DNA of 64,000 nt from positions 17,558,336 through 17,622,335 of the forward strand of contig NC_083340.1 in assembly GCF_019175385.1 (NCBI RefSeq), given 5' to 3'. Position 1 is the stretch's first letter. Every line of letters begins with the position of its first letter. Positions 45,823-58,600 of this stretch are shown here, one piece after another. This DNA comes from Lycium barbarum. Lineage: Eukaryota; Streptophyta; Magnoliopsida; Solanales; Solanaceae. The position numbers and the translations under genes were made by a program. Below the pieces are notes generated by a model that saw only the letters and a list, made by a program, of their open reading frames with translations, had not been told where the DNA came from and did not search any database.

Positions 45823-48294
45823 AGCCGACCAGACTACCACTACGTATGGGAACGTCCCAAATATAAGTCATACTAACACAGCCGAACAACATTTGTACAC
45901 AACCCACACATATGTCTACAGACCTCTAAGAGTATCAACAGTGATATATGACGGGACAGGGCCCCGCCGTACCCCTGGATAAACATGTATATACATCAAA
46001 AGGATCTGTACCAAAAGTCTAGGCTCCGGAACAATGGAGCACTCCAAGACAACTGAGTAGAAGTCCTAAGCTGGAGGATCACCAAAGCGAGTATTTGTAC
46101 CTGCGGGCATGAAACGCAGCCCCCCGAAGAAAGGGGGTCAGTACGAGATATGTACTGAGTATATAAAGCATGAAATGCATTAAGGAAGATCATAACTGAA
46201 GTAGAGATTCCAGGAGACAAGTATGATAATCAAGAAATCACTGTACCTGGGCCTTACGGAACAAAATCATGCATATCATTATCATATACCATACCCGGCC
46301 CATCATGGGACTCGATGAATAAAGTCGTGTACACGTATACCATACCCGGCCCATCATGGGACTCGGTGCCATAATCATATCATCATATACATATACCGTA
46401 CTCGGCCCTCTAGTGAGGGACTCGATAAACAATGCAATGAAACTGTGCACGAATACATACCCGGCCCGGGACTCAGTGAATAACACGATAACTGTATGCA
46501 CGAGTAGAATATCATGAGCAACCACATGCAACTAAATCATCATCTGAGACTCAATAGAATAAGTGGAATAACTAACACTCGAGTATCAAAGGCGATAGTC
46601 ATGTTGAGTACCCTTTAAATGTCACTATGGACTATATCAAATAGAGCCTCAGGAATCATAGACATGTATCAAGATAATATGAAATAGCTTATGGAAGTCA
46701 AGGACATTAGTCGCCGTAGAGTCTCTAAGAATAAGAGCTTATACATACCGACTACTATCCAACGTATAGAAGACTTGAGAGGCAATAGCTCAATTACCTT
46801 AAGAGTTCTAACATTAAGAAGTGAATAAGAATCATGAATCACACTCGAAACTTATGAATAGAATTACCCCAAAGCTCATATCATACGTCACTTATATCTA
46901 AAACATGCCAAAAGAAAGAAGGGATAGCTTTACATACCTCTGGCGCTTAATCCATGACTCGATATGTACACGTCGCCCAAAATATCTCAACCTATATTAA
47001 GATGTCAAGACTATAGTTAAGCTACGAAATGGCATAAAACGTACTTTAACGTTAGTAACTTATTTCCAGACAATTGGGCAGCACTTCACCTATATCGCTC
47101 AATTTCCTCGCATTTACGCCAACTATACAACAACCAACATAGCAACAACCAAGGCACATCTAAGTTATCGCATTAAGAACTAGTCGAAACAAGATCCGAG
47201 GATACTCCAAAACAGCCCACATACATTTCGCATACGATATTTTATACATTCCTCTCTTATCGAATTAGTGATTCACATTAGCAACGACACAACAACGGCT
47301 TCAGCCCTTATACGCAAGAAAATTATCTTGACATTACAACAAGTCCTAAGCAGCCCGTCAATTACAATCAACACAACACAAGTCTTAACGACACTTAGTC
47401 CTCCAACTTCACAAAATCAACAACACAATACATAATCTTAACCCCTTAATCCCTCAATTCAACAAGAACAGCCCACTAAACAAATATAACTCCATTCTTA
47501 ATCATCAAACCCCTTTACTTTCATCATTTATTCCATGACAACAACAACAACACCAATTTAAAATTAACTTATCATTGCTAGTCTAAAACAACCCCACATA
47601 CGGCCCAAGCAAGGTTTCAACATCAACACACACAATTTTTCGCATTCAATTCCACATCCACTAATTCACACCAAGATCAATCATTTCTAAAACATGAAAA
47701 AGGGTATTAAACCTTACCTTAGAGACAAGCTCTTATTATCAAGATATAAACTCCTTCAAGAACATCCATGGCCGTTGCAACCTCCATTTTTTTTTTTCCA
47801 ATTGAGCTTGAAAATTTAACAATTTAATTATGTCAAGGGGCTGGCCGTGAGCTTCATGAGCTCCCATAGCCATGGCCGAATCTCCTCTCCCTCTCTCTAG
47901 CTTATTTCACTTGTTTCTTTTTAATCCAAAATGAATTGGATGTAAATGAAAGGTGGCTTATGAGTCATCTCAAAACCTTATATAGGCAGCCCCTTTATGG
48001 GACACGTGTTCCACTCCATTAACCTCCGATCAAATTCCGCCATGTGTTGTGGGGCCCGCCTAGTGGTCTAATTGGCTTAATTAATCATTAATCCTCACTT
48101 AATAATATAATCATAGTTAATTAGTCCTTAATCTCCAATAATATTTCTATACTAATTGAAATTTATAAACAAATTGTGCACTAATTAAAATCGAGAATTA
48201 AAGGCACTTATTTTATATCTCAAAATAATCCCGTCCTTAACTTATGTCGATTAGCTTACGAATAATTCGACGTTTAAAAATTCGGGATATAACA
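45492..48294 (-). mobile_element. Solo Gypsy LTR
   Basis: Read on the minus strand it starts TGTTATATCCCGAATTTT and ends GGGTTGGGTCGTGACA, matching both ends of the nested chromovirus LTR family while diverged inside and shorter (2803 bp). TSD GTAAC is perfect (45487-45491 and 48295-48299). No interior or partner LTR is present, so it is the product of LTR-LTR recombination. It contains a (TA)n run near 45784-45820. Confidence 0.9.
46275..46470. repeat. Short tandem repeats inside the solo LTR
   Basis: The phrase ATACCATACCCGGCCCATCA with TGGGACTCG(A/G)TG is repeated twice, followed by two looser copies (GTACTCGGCCC.., ATACCCGGCCCGGGACTC). Spacing is about 60-75 bp. Confidence 0.65.
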
Positions 48295-48722
48295 GTAACC
48301 GTCCCACGTCTTGTTTCATTTAATGTCAGATCACAAAACGTCTAAATTTTAGATATCCTCGTAAGTAATCTGTACTAGTCGATCCCCCTTCCACCACCAT
48401 TAGCATAATTTCCTCTCGTTCTTGCCTTTCTTTCTCACCTATCTACTGAAAGAAGAAAAAACATAGTTTACAGAGTCTCAAAGCTTTCTCCTCTAAAACT
48501 TGCAGCTTGTTAACAACAAATTTTGAGAATTTTCTCCAATATTCGTATAATTGTTTAACATTTTTGGAAAAGAATGAAAAGCCAGAAGTCCCGGATTTTG
48601 TTTAAGAATAACATGAAAAGGCTAATTTAAACTCTTAAGCAATTCAACACCCCTCTTCAACATCTCTGTCATTACTGCTGCTTCGCCGTGAAATCTTTCA
48701 GCAAGGATATTTTGGAAACCCT

Positions 48723-48770
48723 TCCCCAGACCCCACTTTGTGGGATTATACTGATTATGTTGTTGTTGAC
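48723..48770 (+). mobile_element. 5'-truncated TS-like SINE tail
   Basis: CCCCAGACCCCACTTTGTGG then GATTATACTGATTATG and (TTG)n resembles the 3' end of the Solanaceae TS SINE (recalled). A 14-bp duplication ATTTTGGAAACCCT flanks it at 48709-48722 and 48771-48784. The matching place in unit A (near 27015) lacks it, confirming an insertion after the duplication. Confidence 0.75.
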
Positions 48771-49860
48771 ATTTTGGAAACCCTAGAAAAATGTAATGTA
48801 CATCTCTAAAAGCAGAACACCTACAAATAGTTTTATAGAACTTTGAAAATAGTCTGTAAAGGAGAAGAAATGAAGAAGTAAAAGAAGAACAGATACAGAG
48901 TCTAAAATTCTAGAAACCAACAGGAAGTCGGGAGAGGTGAGGAAGAAATTAAACAAGACAATGAAAGGAGAGAGATGGTACAAAATAATGGTGAAAGTGG
49001 GACCCGCCTGACCAAATCTTAACAATAGGAGTCTGTTTGCTAATTTCTGCAGAGTCTCGTTTACTAAGTGGGCCGTAGTAAAAGCCAGAGCAGCTCGAGT
49101 TGAACCGTATAATTAAGGTTAAAATGCAATTAACTAAAGGTTCTTCATACAAAGAAGTTAAGACGTGGGTGTTGGCATTGTGTTACAGTGGTGATCAGTA
49201 ATATCTGATGAAATATAGTTTTTATAAATATTCAGCAACAAATAAACAAGTCTCGAGCAGATTACCCGCACATAGGGATAAAGAGATGCTTAATCAAGAC
49301 ACCAACTACAATTCTAGAAAGATATAAATGCATCTCTAATGCAGCCCTTTGTTACACGCATAGAACCAATCACAATAATTGTGCATATGCTGTGAATCAC
49401 TAAATTGCAGGAAGGGCACGTGGCATTCAATCAGCAGGTTCCAGCTTAATAAGGAAAAGTTCAAAATTGGAACCTTTTGATAACAACAAATACGGCATAT
49501 TTAAGTTATGCAGTTTTTTCTACTCATGCATAGACACATTGCATTTTGCGGTTCCATATATGAGGATATCTCATTAAGAGTATGACTGCAACGGGAAAAT
49601 CTTCATCTTTTCAATTAATACTAACAGTAGGGGCGACACTAGCAGCTAAAAATGATTAAAACCTCGAGTAGGACGACTGATTCAATTTAAGCCAAGGCCA
49701 TAGATGGATAATCTAATTAAACACCCCTATAAATCTCATCCCCTTTCTGTTTTTTAAGGCACACAATCCACCTTATCCTTCAAACACTACTTCTACAGTT
49801 CTACCAAGCATCTTGCACCTTTTCCTCAACTGGAGTCTCTTCCAAAACCTACTAAAGAAG

Positions 49861-50130
49861 ATGGCAAATGCTCGTATTGCTAGGTTTGTTACAGAGGTAG
49901 CACCACCACAATTTGTCAATGTCATGAGAAACCGAGCCTCAAAGATGCTGGAAACCATCAAAGAGGAGGAGAGAGAAGCTGGAATAAGTGAGTCACTTTC
50001 TCTGAAGAGTTCTTTGCCTTCATCGTCCTCAGCTTATTCTGCTTCATCACCAAACGCAAAAATTCTAAATATTTTCTCAAAGAAGTTCAGAGGTCTTTTT
50101 CTGTATTCGGCAGCTAAAGTATCTACTTAG
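49861..50130 (+). CDS. Small conserved-looking plant protein, copy 3, altered C-terminus
   Basis: Single-exon frame of 89 codons. Residues 1-45 match copy 1 except for one or two changes. The serine linker is shorter. At the NAK segment one base is missing relative to copy 1 (AAAAATTCT against AAAAAGTTCT), so the last 23 residues are read in another frame and end FRGLFLYSAAKVST instead of the family's RSFSVFGN. A TATA box is at 49728-49734. It may still make a protein with a new tail, or be a young pseudogene. Function unknown. Confidence 0.6.
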   Translation: MANARIARFVTEVAPPQFVNVMRNRASKMLETIKEEEREAGISESLSLKSSLPSSSSAYSASSPNAKILNIFSKKFRGLFLYSAAKVST

Positions 50131-50500
50131 GCTTGCTAAGAGTGCTTTCAATTTTTTAATTTCCTGACTAGTCTACTGATTTCTTGATGTTTTCCTTTCT
50201 GCAAATTTTCTTTCTTAGTTATAAAGTCCGCAAATCTTGGACAGAGTCCAAGCTTTGCTGAGACTAGATACATGTTGATTGTAGACTGTACTAACCTGTG
50301 TGAGAAAAGCAAAATTTCTCCAATCGAACTATCAGTAAACTTTTGTTGCTAGTTCTTTAAATATTCCCAAAGTTGGCAAGTTGGCCCGGACACCATGGTT
50401 ATAAAAAATATATATTCCCAAAGTTAATTCAGTATAGTTACGAAATTGCAAACTTTACCTTATCAAAAAAATAAGTTAAGAAATTGCTATGCACGGTATC

Positions 50501-50701
50501 TTTTTTTTTTTTTTTAATGACGGTGGTGTCCAGTTTGTGCGCACCTCGACTATACCACCGAGTTTCTACTACCTCTCACCAATACATGTGTTGGGTAACT
50601 CTGTCCACCAAGGCTTAGATAGATGAGACAAAAATCACCTAGTGTTTTTTTTTGCCTCCGTTGGAAATTGCACCTCTCTTTCCACTTCATGGCTTTTTTG
50701 G
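50501..50701 (-). mobile_element. tRNA-derived SINE, 5'-incomplete copy
   Basis: Same family as 55912-56141, with phrases GTGTCCAG..TTGTGCGCACCTCGACTA, GGGTAACTCTGTCCACCAAG and ATCACCTAGTGTTTTT. The T run at 50501 is the minus-strand A tail. Units A and B lack it at the matching site (after TATGTACAG / TATGCACAG), and CGGTAT occurs on both sides (50494-50499 and 50702-50707). Confidence 0.7.
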
Positions 50702-50923
50702 CGGTATTTTAGTTTCTTCCATAGATAAACAAAGTATTTTATTCCACAAACAAGCACTAAGGAAGTACTATACAAACTTAAAATAAATGCTATAGCTCAG
50801 TTAACTCAGCTACACCTATTTAGACCAGAACACAAGAATGTCGAAAAATTCATATTTAATACAAACAATTGAACAGCTTTACATCAAAAGAACCTATTGC
50901 TCCTCTTTCCTACCATATATGAT

Positions 50924-51004
50924 AAACTGGTTGCCATGCAGCTCTTCTTTAAACTGGTTGCCATGCAGCTCTTCTTTAAACCGGTTGCCATGCAGCTCTT
51001 CTTT
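50924..51004. repeat. 27-bp tandem repeat, three copies
   Basis: AAACTGGTTGCCATGCAGCT with CTTCTTT repeats at 50924, 50951 and 50978; the third copy has AAACCGG. It lies in the flank of unit C and is not a gene. Confidence 0.9.
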
Positions 51005-52620
51005 CTTTTGTTCTAATTAAGTGCTTTCCTCCCAAACAACAAGAGACTTAATTCTAATGTGCGAATCAGTTGACCCTCCTACTTCAATATACCCGACTCT
51101 CGCGTCTTCTCCCTCCTCCTAGTTTTTCTTTGAGACTCTTCCTCTCCCATAGAACCAAAATGGATCTAATGGAATCTGGTAGCTTCATAAATTATCAGCT
51201 TACGCCTTAACTAAATGGCAATACTAAATCCAGAGCAGCTCAAGTTGAACTGCATAATTAAGTTTGAAATCAATTAGAGGTTCTTCATACAGACAAGTTC
51301 AGCTGTGTGTGAAGACATTGTGTTACGACAGTGATCAGTAATATCTGATGAAATATAGTTTTTATAAATATTCGGCAGGTTATAACCAAGTCCCTAGCAG
51401 ATAACTTGCTTGCAGGGATTAGTAGATGCTTAACAAGTCACCAATTACAATTCTTCAAGGATATTTATGCATCTATGTGCAACCTTCCGTTGCATGCACA
51501 CAATCAATCACCATAATCGTGCAACCAGCCAATCACGTATACACATGAGAAACAATGTTGGACGGTGTAGCTAACTCAAGCGGTTCTCCTCCCTGACATA
51601 TGGCGTGTCTGTTTAGTGCACAATTATGGAACACTTTAAGATTTTTTCTCTAAGAAAACCACGTACAGGATAGAGTGGGTTTTTCAGTCCTGTGAAACTT
51701 GACTCCACAGCCTCCTTCATAACATCCCCTAGATCGATTTTCAAGTATATAAAAAACTAGTCCGCGTATTTTTTTAGCTTTCCGACACCTAGATCTCTAC
51801 TTTCTACTCTGCTCCTTGTGAATAAATCGCATTATTCTTTTTTTTTTAAACTGGTAAATTGAAAATCGTATTATTCTTATCACCAAAAGAAGAAAGAACT
51901 ACCTCAACAAAAATGGCACCTAATAGAATTACACTTTTTGGGGAAGTACCACTGATCCCTGATCATCAACCTTAGGGAACTCATGGGCAAAATTGTTTTC
52001 ATAAGAGAACAGTAAGATAATCAGAAGGTCAGAAAATTGACTGGGGGCTTATAGTTAATAGATCTCAAAATAATCGGAGAAATCGGAGGTACTACAGTTT
52101 TTTTTTTTTATTTCTCTTTTTTCCTCTCTTTCAGTTTATAGAATGCTAACAGTTCCACTAGAATCACATGACCTTCTTCACATTCTAATTAATTGTTATA
52201 AAAACAGTGCAACTTTTGAAACAAAAGGCAGAAATTACACGAATAGCAATAAGCCTGAAAGATATCCTCCTTATCTTAAAATTTACATTGTCTGGACGAA
52301 GATAGCTGAAATAGGAAAAGGATAAAAGAAATACAAGAAAACATAAATTACCACTGTCAAAAAAAATTGGAACACTTTCTTCTGTTAACTCTTTTGCACG
52401 GCATCAACTAAAGAACCAAGACCAATGCTGACAATCCATATGCAAGCAGTGAGACACATAATGCCATAAATTGAAAATAACAAAAAAAAAATGTAGCTAA
52501 ATTGAAAATAACACAATAACATAAAAATGTAGCTACTCACCCATGGAATAATCATAAACTGGTTAGCAACTGAGCACTACATTGTCTAGGAAAATGGAAG
52601 TTATTGCAGTGGGCAGCTTT
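51005..52620. other. Intergenic, no gene recognised
   Basis: The end of unit C and then AT-rich DNA. A TATATAAAAAACTAG phrase near 51747 and a short ATG frame at 51912 (19 codons) give only a weak hint of a promoter; nothing else supports a gene. The right part would be the 3' flank of the helicase gene. Confidence 0.4.
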
Positions 52621-55600
52621 TCACTTCTCCTTTCTCACATTCGATGACTTCAATCTAATCTTGCTTTTCTTAAACTTTTCTGATTCAACATTCTCTCTTA
52701 GTTTCTCCAAAGCTAGAGAACAAAGAAAAAAGGTTCAATTAAGAAAGAATATCTGAAGAGTAATTGCAGAAATAGTGCTGATACTTTATTTTTCACCAAA
52801 AGGGCTTACAGGAGATCTCAAGGGTTTACGTATCAGATCAGGTAAATAAACTGGTGCTGATTTCTTCAGAAAATTTAATATATAGTGCATCCACTGCCAT
52901 GTATTTCCAATATGTTGGAAATGGTAAAAGAGAGTACCTGAGGTGTACACAGAGCGGAGTGACTCTATCACTTCAGAAGAAACAGAATAGGTTGGGCAAG
53001 AGTTACAGTCAGCTTTTTGTAACATCTTCTTGAAACGCTTAATCTGCAAAAAAAATAATAATAAAAAAAAAAAAAAGTAGCATTAGAGAATTCTATATTT
53101 AAAGAAGAATTTGATGCAAAAAGCAAAAGAAAGTTTAGTGCTTCAAAGTCCCAAGTCAAACTCCTCCACCAAAAAGTATATCGTGGAAATGGTTGAGAAA
53201 CCTGGTGGTATATGCAGTGAATAGTCTAAGATTAGATCATATATTTTTACAAGTATGTTCATACATCATACATATTATCCTTTTTACAAGTATGTTCATA
53301 CATCATACATATTATCCTAAATACTGAGCACTCCAAGTGCTGTGACGGCTAGGATCACAATATGAATAACGAGCAAATTGAGAGTGAAGGAAGTGTTAGC
53401 TTTTATGGCAGCTTATGAGATTCAAGATCAGACTTCTTTTCGAATTTTGTGACCATTTGATGGTGGTGAACCAGCTCAACTAGTCATTACTCTACTGTTA
53501 GAGCACAACTTAGTTAGTGATTGCTGTTCCCAAAGAAGTACTCCCTCCGTCCCATTTTATGTGAAGGTGTTACTGTTTGGAGAGTCAAAAAGTTTTTTCT
53601 TGGAGTATAAATTGCTCAAACTTTTTTAAAATATTTTGAATCATTATCTATGTTGACCTTTAGTACTTTTCGTGTAGTTTTCAAACATGTAAATTTTATT
53701 TTTAAAAAAATAAAGAATATATACCCGACTTCATAATCAAAATTAAGTGTTTTGACCCTCGTACTCCAAACTCCTTCACATAAACCGGGACAAAGGTTAT
53801 ACTTACTATCCTAATGGCGTGCTAGTTAGATTTACTACATCAGGTAATGTACAAAATTTTAGCTTCCTTTGGGACCAGAACTTAAAATCCTATTACGAAG
53901 ATAGATCATTTAAAGTTGGAAAGATAAGCATCTTTAAAACCTCTGCTCCTCATCATTTAAAAAGACATACCTCATCTTTATGCATTAACGTAAAGCAACA
54001 TCCACTTTGGCCTGCTCTTGCAGTTCGACCTGCTCGATGAATAAATGTTTTTATATATGCAGGCATATCATAGTTTATGACATTTTTCACTCCTTCAACA
54101 TCCATTCCACGAGTCATAGCATCAGAGGAAATAAGCACTTGCACTTGTCCCGACCGGAAAGCCCTCAACGTCTTGCTGCAGGACAAAAGTTCGCAAGAAA
54201 ATCACACAGGTGTATTTGCACCACAACACGTTTTCCAAATAAACGCAACATCACCTTCCGACAACATCAAGTATAAGTATGATGACCGATTATTTCCTTT
54301 TTTCTTTACTTTTCTTTTTCTAACTTTTCCGTTCAATCCAATTTGCAAGTTCAAAGCTCTAGTAAATTAACTAAGATGGCAACCAAGACAGAACAATACC
54401 AAACATGCCCTTTCTTCTCCAAAAACCTATAAATATATTTTTAGATAAAGCTGAAAACCTATAAACATTAACAGCCCTCCACAGTCACTTGGATAAGGGG
54501 TATACAAGATTTCCAGTGAGATGCAAACATTCTCATATGGCCAGAAAATATTGTCTTGCATTTACTGATAATGACAGTTGTCGATGATACATAATTTTGG
54601 AACACCAGAAACTATCCTTTTTCTCAAAAACCCAGCTATTTGTGTACTAATATAGTACTCCCTCCGATCCATAATAAGTGTCCTTTTGGCATTTGGCACA
54701 CCCCTTAAGAAAATACTAACTACTAGGGGAAAACATAGGTATTTTGACTACCTTTCCCTTAATTAAATAACTATTTAATATAGCTTCTTAATTACATAAA
54801 ACCTACTTATCTATAGGGGTAAATTTGGAACAAAACAATTAATGCCTTCTTGATTATGTAAAAGCACACTTATTTGGATCAAAATAAAAAGGCCAAAAGG
54901 ACACTTATTATGGATCGGAGGAAGTAACTAAACAAAACAGAGTTTATAACAGTACAGTAGTACACAACAGTTTTTACAGCAACCTAGGTGGCTCCATGCA
55001 TTACATTCAGTTAGCTTCAGTAAAGTGTGTGCCCATGCAAAGCATCTATACTACAGCTGACTGCAAACTTGTCTAGCAAATCAAATAATGTAAGAGCTTA
55101 GAGCTAAAATAAAGTTGTTAAGTGAATGTATCTATAATACCTTCTTACAGATTGACGTTGAAGACGAGAATATTCCTTGAACTCAATTTGCATATTGTCG
55201 AAAAACTTAAGCAAGGTGCATAATCTATGAGTGGACTCCACAGATGATGTGAAAACAATTGATTTCTCCCCTTGCAGACTTTGAAGAAGAGAAACTAGAT
55301 AAAGTGGCTTAAGCTTCGATTGACATAGCTACACAAAAAGAAGGTATAATCGCCGATATCAATCATCTAACTGTGAGGAACAGTGTCTTCCAAAGCAAAA
55401 AGTGTGAAATAGCACCAATCCAAATGATATGCAATAGTAAACACATTTTCAGGCACATCAGGAAAGAGCTGATAATGTACAAATAGAGCTTATTTCATTC
55501 AAGTATGCCCCACCAATTTAAATGATTTGAGTTCTTCGGGAAGCTTGTAACGTCTTTCTCCAGTCGTCAAAAGAAGAGGATGATGTAAATCAAGCTGAGC

Positions 55601-58600
55601 GAGCTTACTTGGGTCCTGTGTTAGTGTGGCTGATAAAACCATCTTCGCAAGCCTTGGATAGGCTTTTCCCTTGAACCCTCTTTCTGTGCCCCTGCATTAG
55701 TTTTAAAGCAACGGTTAAGAAAACCCCACACGTGAAATGGACAAAAAGAAAACAAGACAGTGAAATGCCTATGTGCACTTAAACCTATTCGATCCCAAGA
55801 AGCAAACTCAATGAACCATCAATTGATCAAAGGTAAACCTTCCAGCGAAGTTGCATCCACTAATGCAAATAATATGTTGCCTTAGTTTTTGATAAACAGT
55901 AGATGCATTTCTTTTTGGGAAACGGTGGTGTCTAGACCAGCTTGCGTACACTTCGACGATTCCATCATGTACCTGCTACCTCCCACCAGCACAGGTACCG
56001 GGCAACTATGTCCACCAAAACTAGGGTAGATGGGAAGAATCACCTAGTATTTTGCTTTTGAGTCCGCTGGAATTTGAACCTAATACCTCATGGTTCTCCA
56101 CCCACTTCATTAACCACTAGGTGACACCCTTAGGTGCAAAGGTAGATACATTTTCATGATCAAAAGAACAAGCAACTTAACAGTGAAAAAGATTTGACAG
56201 TCAAAGATATAGTGTCCTTGTCATAAAGAAACAAACAAGACTTGAATAATCAGATAATTACTCCTTGATGAGAAAAATGACATATCACAACTGAGAGAAA
56301 GATGCGCATCTAAAATGGATTCCACATATAAACAATTCACAAGGGGGAGGATAGGCATAAAACATACACTCTTCTGATTGTCTTCAATGAACCATAAGTG
56401 CAAGGAAGAAGATCATCAACAGAAGGGAAGTTCCCATCAATAGAAGAGCTGGTCAACTGAATGACGGTAGGAAGCCAGGCCTGATAAGCTTCCCTTAATA
56501 ACCTATCTGTTTCGTCAACAACCTACATGATACCATGTGAGTCAACCATTAGGATCTTTTCCTTATTTGTCCTTCAACTTTCTTTAAAAAAAAAATGTAA
56601 GTCAAATGGTTTCAAGAAAGCATAACAAAAAACGAGCAATATCAAAGTCCGTACCCCCCCCCCCCCCACTCACCAGACCTACTAGCTACTACAATAAATT
56701 GAAATAAATTTTAATTGTCTGAGTCACTAGCATGTTAGTTTTTCCTTTTCAAATAGGAAAGAGGCATCGAAGCGAATAAAATGACAAATATATTGATTTT
56801 ATTAATACAGTAAATATAATTTTATTGATAATGGGAAACCTCAAATATACAAAAGGTATATGAAAAATTAGAGAATTTACCGAAAGATATCATTCTCTGC
56901 AAAAGACACCCAATCTTCTATGAGAATAGAAACCTCAAGGATGCACCAAATAGACATTAAATCAAGTGGTTATTCCTCGTATGTACAAAATCCCGCTCTT
57001 TTGATTCAAAAGCTCTCCTAGTTCTTTCAGTACAATTATTAATGATTGATCAATTCATTGACATAAATGAAGCAACAACAACAACAACATCTTCATTGAC
57101 ATAAATGAAGATGGTGGAAAAATATCAACTTCAGGTGGTTATGGTGAGTGGTGACAATAGAAAGCTGCTAATGTAAAGACAAATAGCCAGCACATGTGCC
57201 ACTAAAACATGCATTTTTGTAGCCTGTTTGCATTTAACTTAACTTCACCCTACTTCTAGCAAATTTCTTTCAAATTATCAAGAGGTACTTCCCTGTGCCT
57301 AGTTTTGCTAGTGGCCTAATAGACTAATGAAATACCATACCCCATGGAAAAGCAAAAAGTTAGCTGGACCACTTGGCTTCTTAAGATGAGCAAGATATTC
57401 TCAGACAGAAATGCTTTATGTCACGATATTAATCGTGACAAAGAGGAAGACTAGGGACTAGTGTAAATATACATTCTAACAAATTCTAAGCAGCTAAATA
57501 TGCAGCTTACAAGATAACATAGATGTTCAAGGGTAAAACCATCAGTGTTACTGATGTGGTCCATCAGTCTTCCAGGAGTTGCCACTAATATATCTACTGC
57601 GCTTTGTAACTCGTATGAGGATTCTTCAGGATCATAACATATGCCATAATCAACATTGGGTTTCTTGATGAGCTCAGAAATTTCATCAGAAATTGATGAC
57701 TGACCAACTGCCAAGCCTACAGACAAACCTACTGCAGGTGCAATAGCAGAGAAGACCTCTTTGACCTGAAAACAGAAACAAATGGCAACAATATAACCTT
57801 CCTCCGAGAAGCTAATTATCTATCTCTGCATGTGAAAGTGCTCCTATAGAGTCCTTTTTTCAAGAAAATAATCTTTGCATGTGCAAATGTAGACACATCA
57901 CGGGTTCTCGACTGGTGCGAAGAACCCACTAAGAAGTTGGAGGTATTCTTAGAAAAAGCCAGGCACTAAGACAAGACTCTCAGCCAAAGCATGAACTTAT
58001 AGTTTTTTTTTTTTTTTGTGATAGGTAGCATGCAGTCATACTTTTTTTTTTGGTCATAGTTTTAAGCCGAAAAACCTAGGATGATGATTGACTCTATCAA
58101 AAAAGAAAAAAAACATGGAACGAGGCAAAGTTAGAAAGATAGTTGGCCCAAATATTTACAGGTAATTGAGAATTTGTGAAATTATGCACTGCACATTTTC
58201 CAAAACTAAAACTAAAAGTCAAGGTGAATAACCTGCAAAGCGAGGTCTCTAGTAGGCAAGACCACTAGTGCACGAAGACATTTTACGGCACGTGTAGACA
58301 GCATCTGAACAATTGGTAATGCATAAGCAAGAGTTTTCCCGCTCCCTGTAGGTGAATTTATACAAAGGTCTCTTTCAAAAGAGCCAGGTCCAATTGTCTC
58401 TTGCCAGACAGCAAGTTGCACAGGAAAGAGTGAAGTGATGCTCATATTCTTCAAAGCCGCCACTAACCTAGCGAAGAAACATGTATGGGTAAGAAGAACA
58501 AGTTGGAGTGGAAGTGTTATGAAATCCAGCATGAAGTATCAAGTAGGCAAAAAGGTATAAGCTAGTAGTTCTTCAGCTATAAGACAGTATTATACCCCGT

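Larger units (their letters stand above)
27656..49415 (+). repeat. Tandem segmental duplication, unit B (expanded by insertions)
   Basis: Unit B comprises 27656-28171, 44374-45491 and 48300-49415. The gaps are a 16.2 kb nested Copia/Gypsy insertion and a 2.8 kb solo LTR. Without them and one copy of each target duplication the unit is about 2.75 kb, matching unit A. Confidence 0.72.
49416..51500 (+). repeat. Tandem segmental duplication, unit C (shortened)
   Basis: Starts at GTGGCATTCAATCAGCAGGT and contains small-gene copy 3. Its downstream flank is shorter than in A and B: most of the segment matching 26400-27290 is missing, and the tail phrase GGTTCTTCATACA..CAAGTT..GTGATCAGTAATATCTGAT reappears near 51280-51360. 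The right boundary is approximate. Confidence 0.6.

Noticed and set aside
45587..45982. 131-codon frame in the solo LTR
   Set aside because: It crosses a (TA)n run giving an Ile-Tyr repeat and lies within noncoding LTR sequence.
51912..51970. Short ATG frame downstream of a TATATAAAA phrase
   Set aside because: Only 19 codons, no similarity to the neighbouring small genes and no conserved flank.
53819..54370. Plus-strand ORFs opposite the helicase exon 7
   Set aside because: They are antisense to an exon with clear helicase motifs TRGMDVEGV and HRAGRTARAG.
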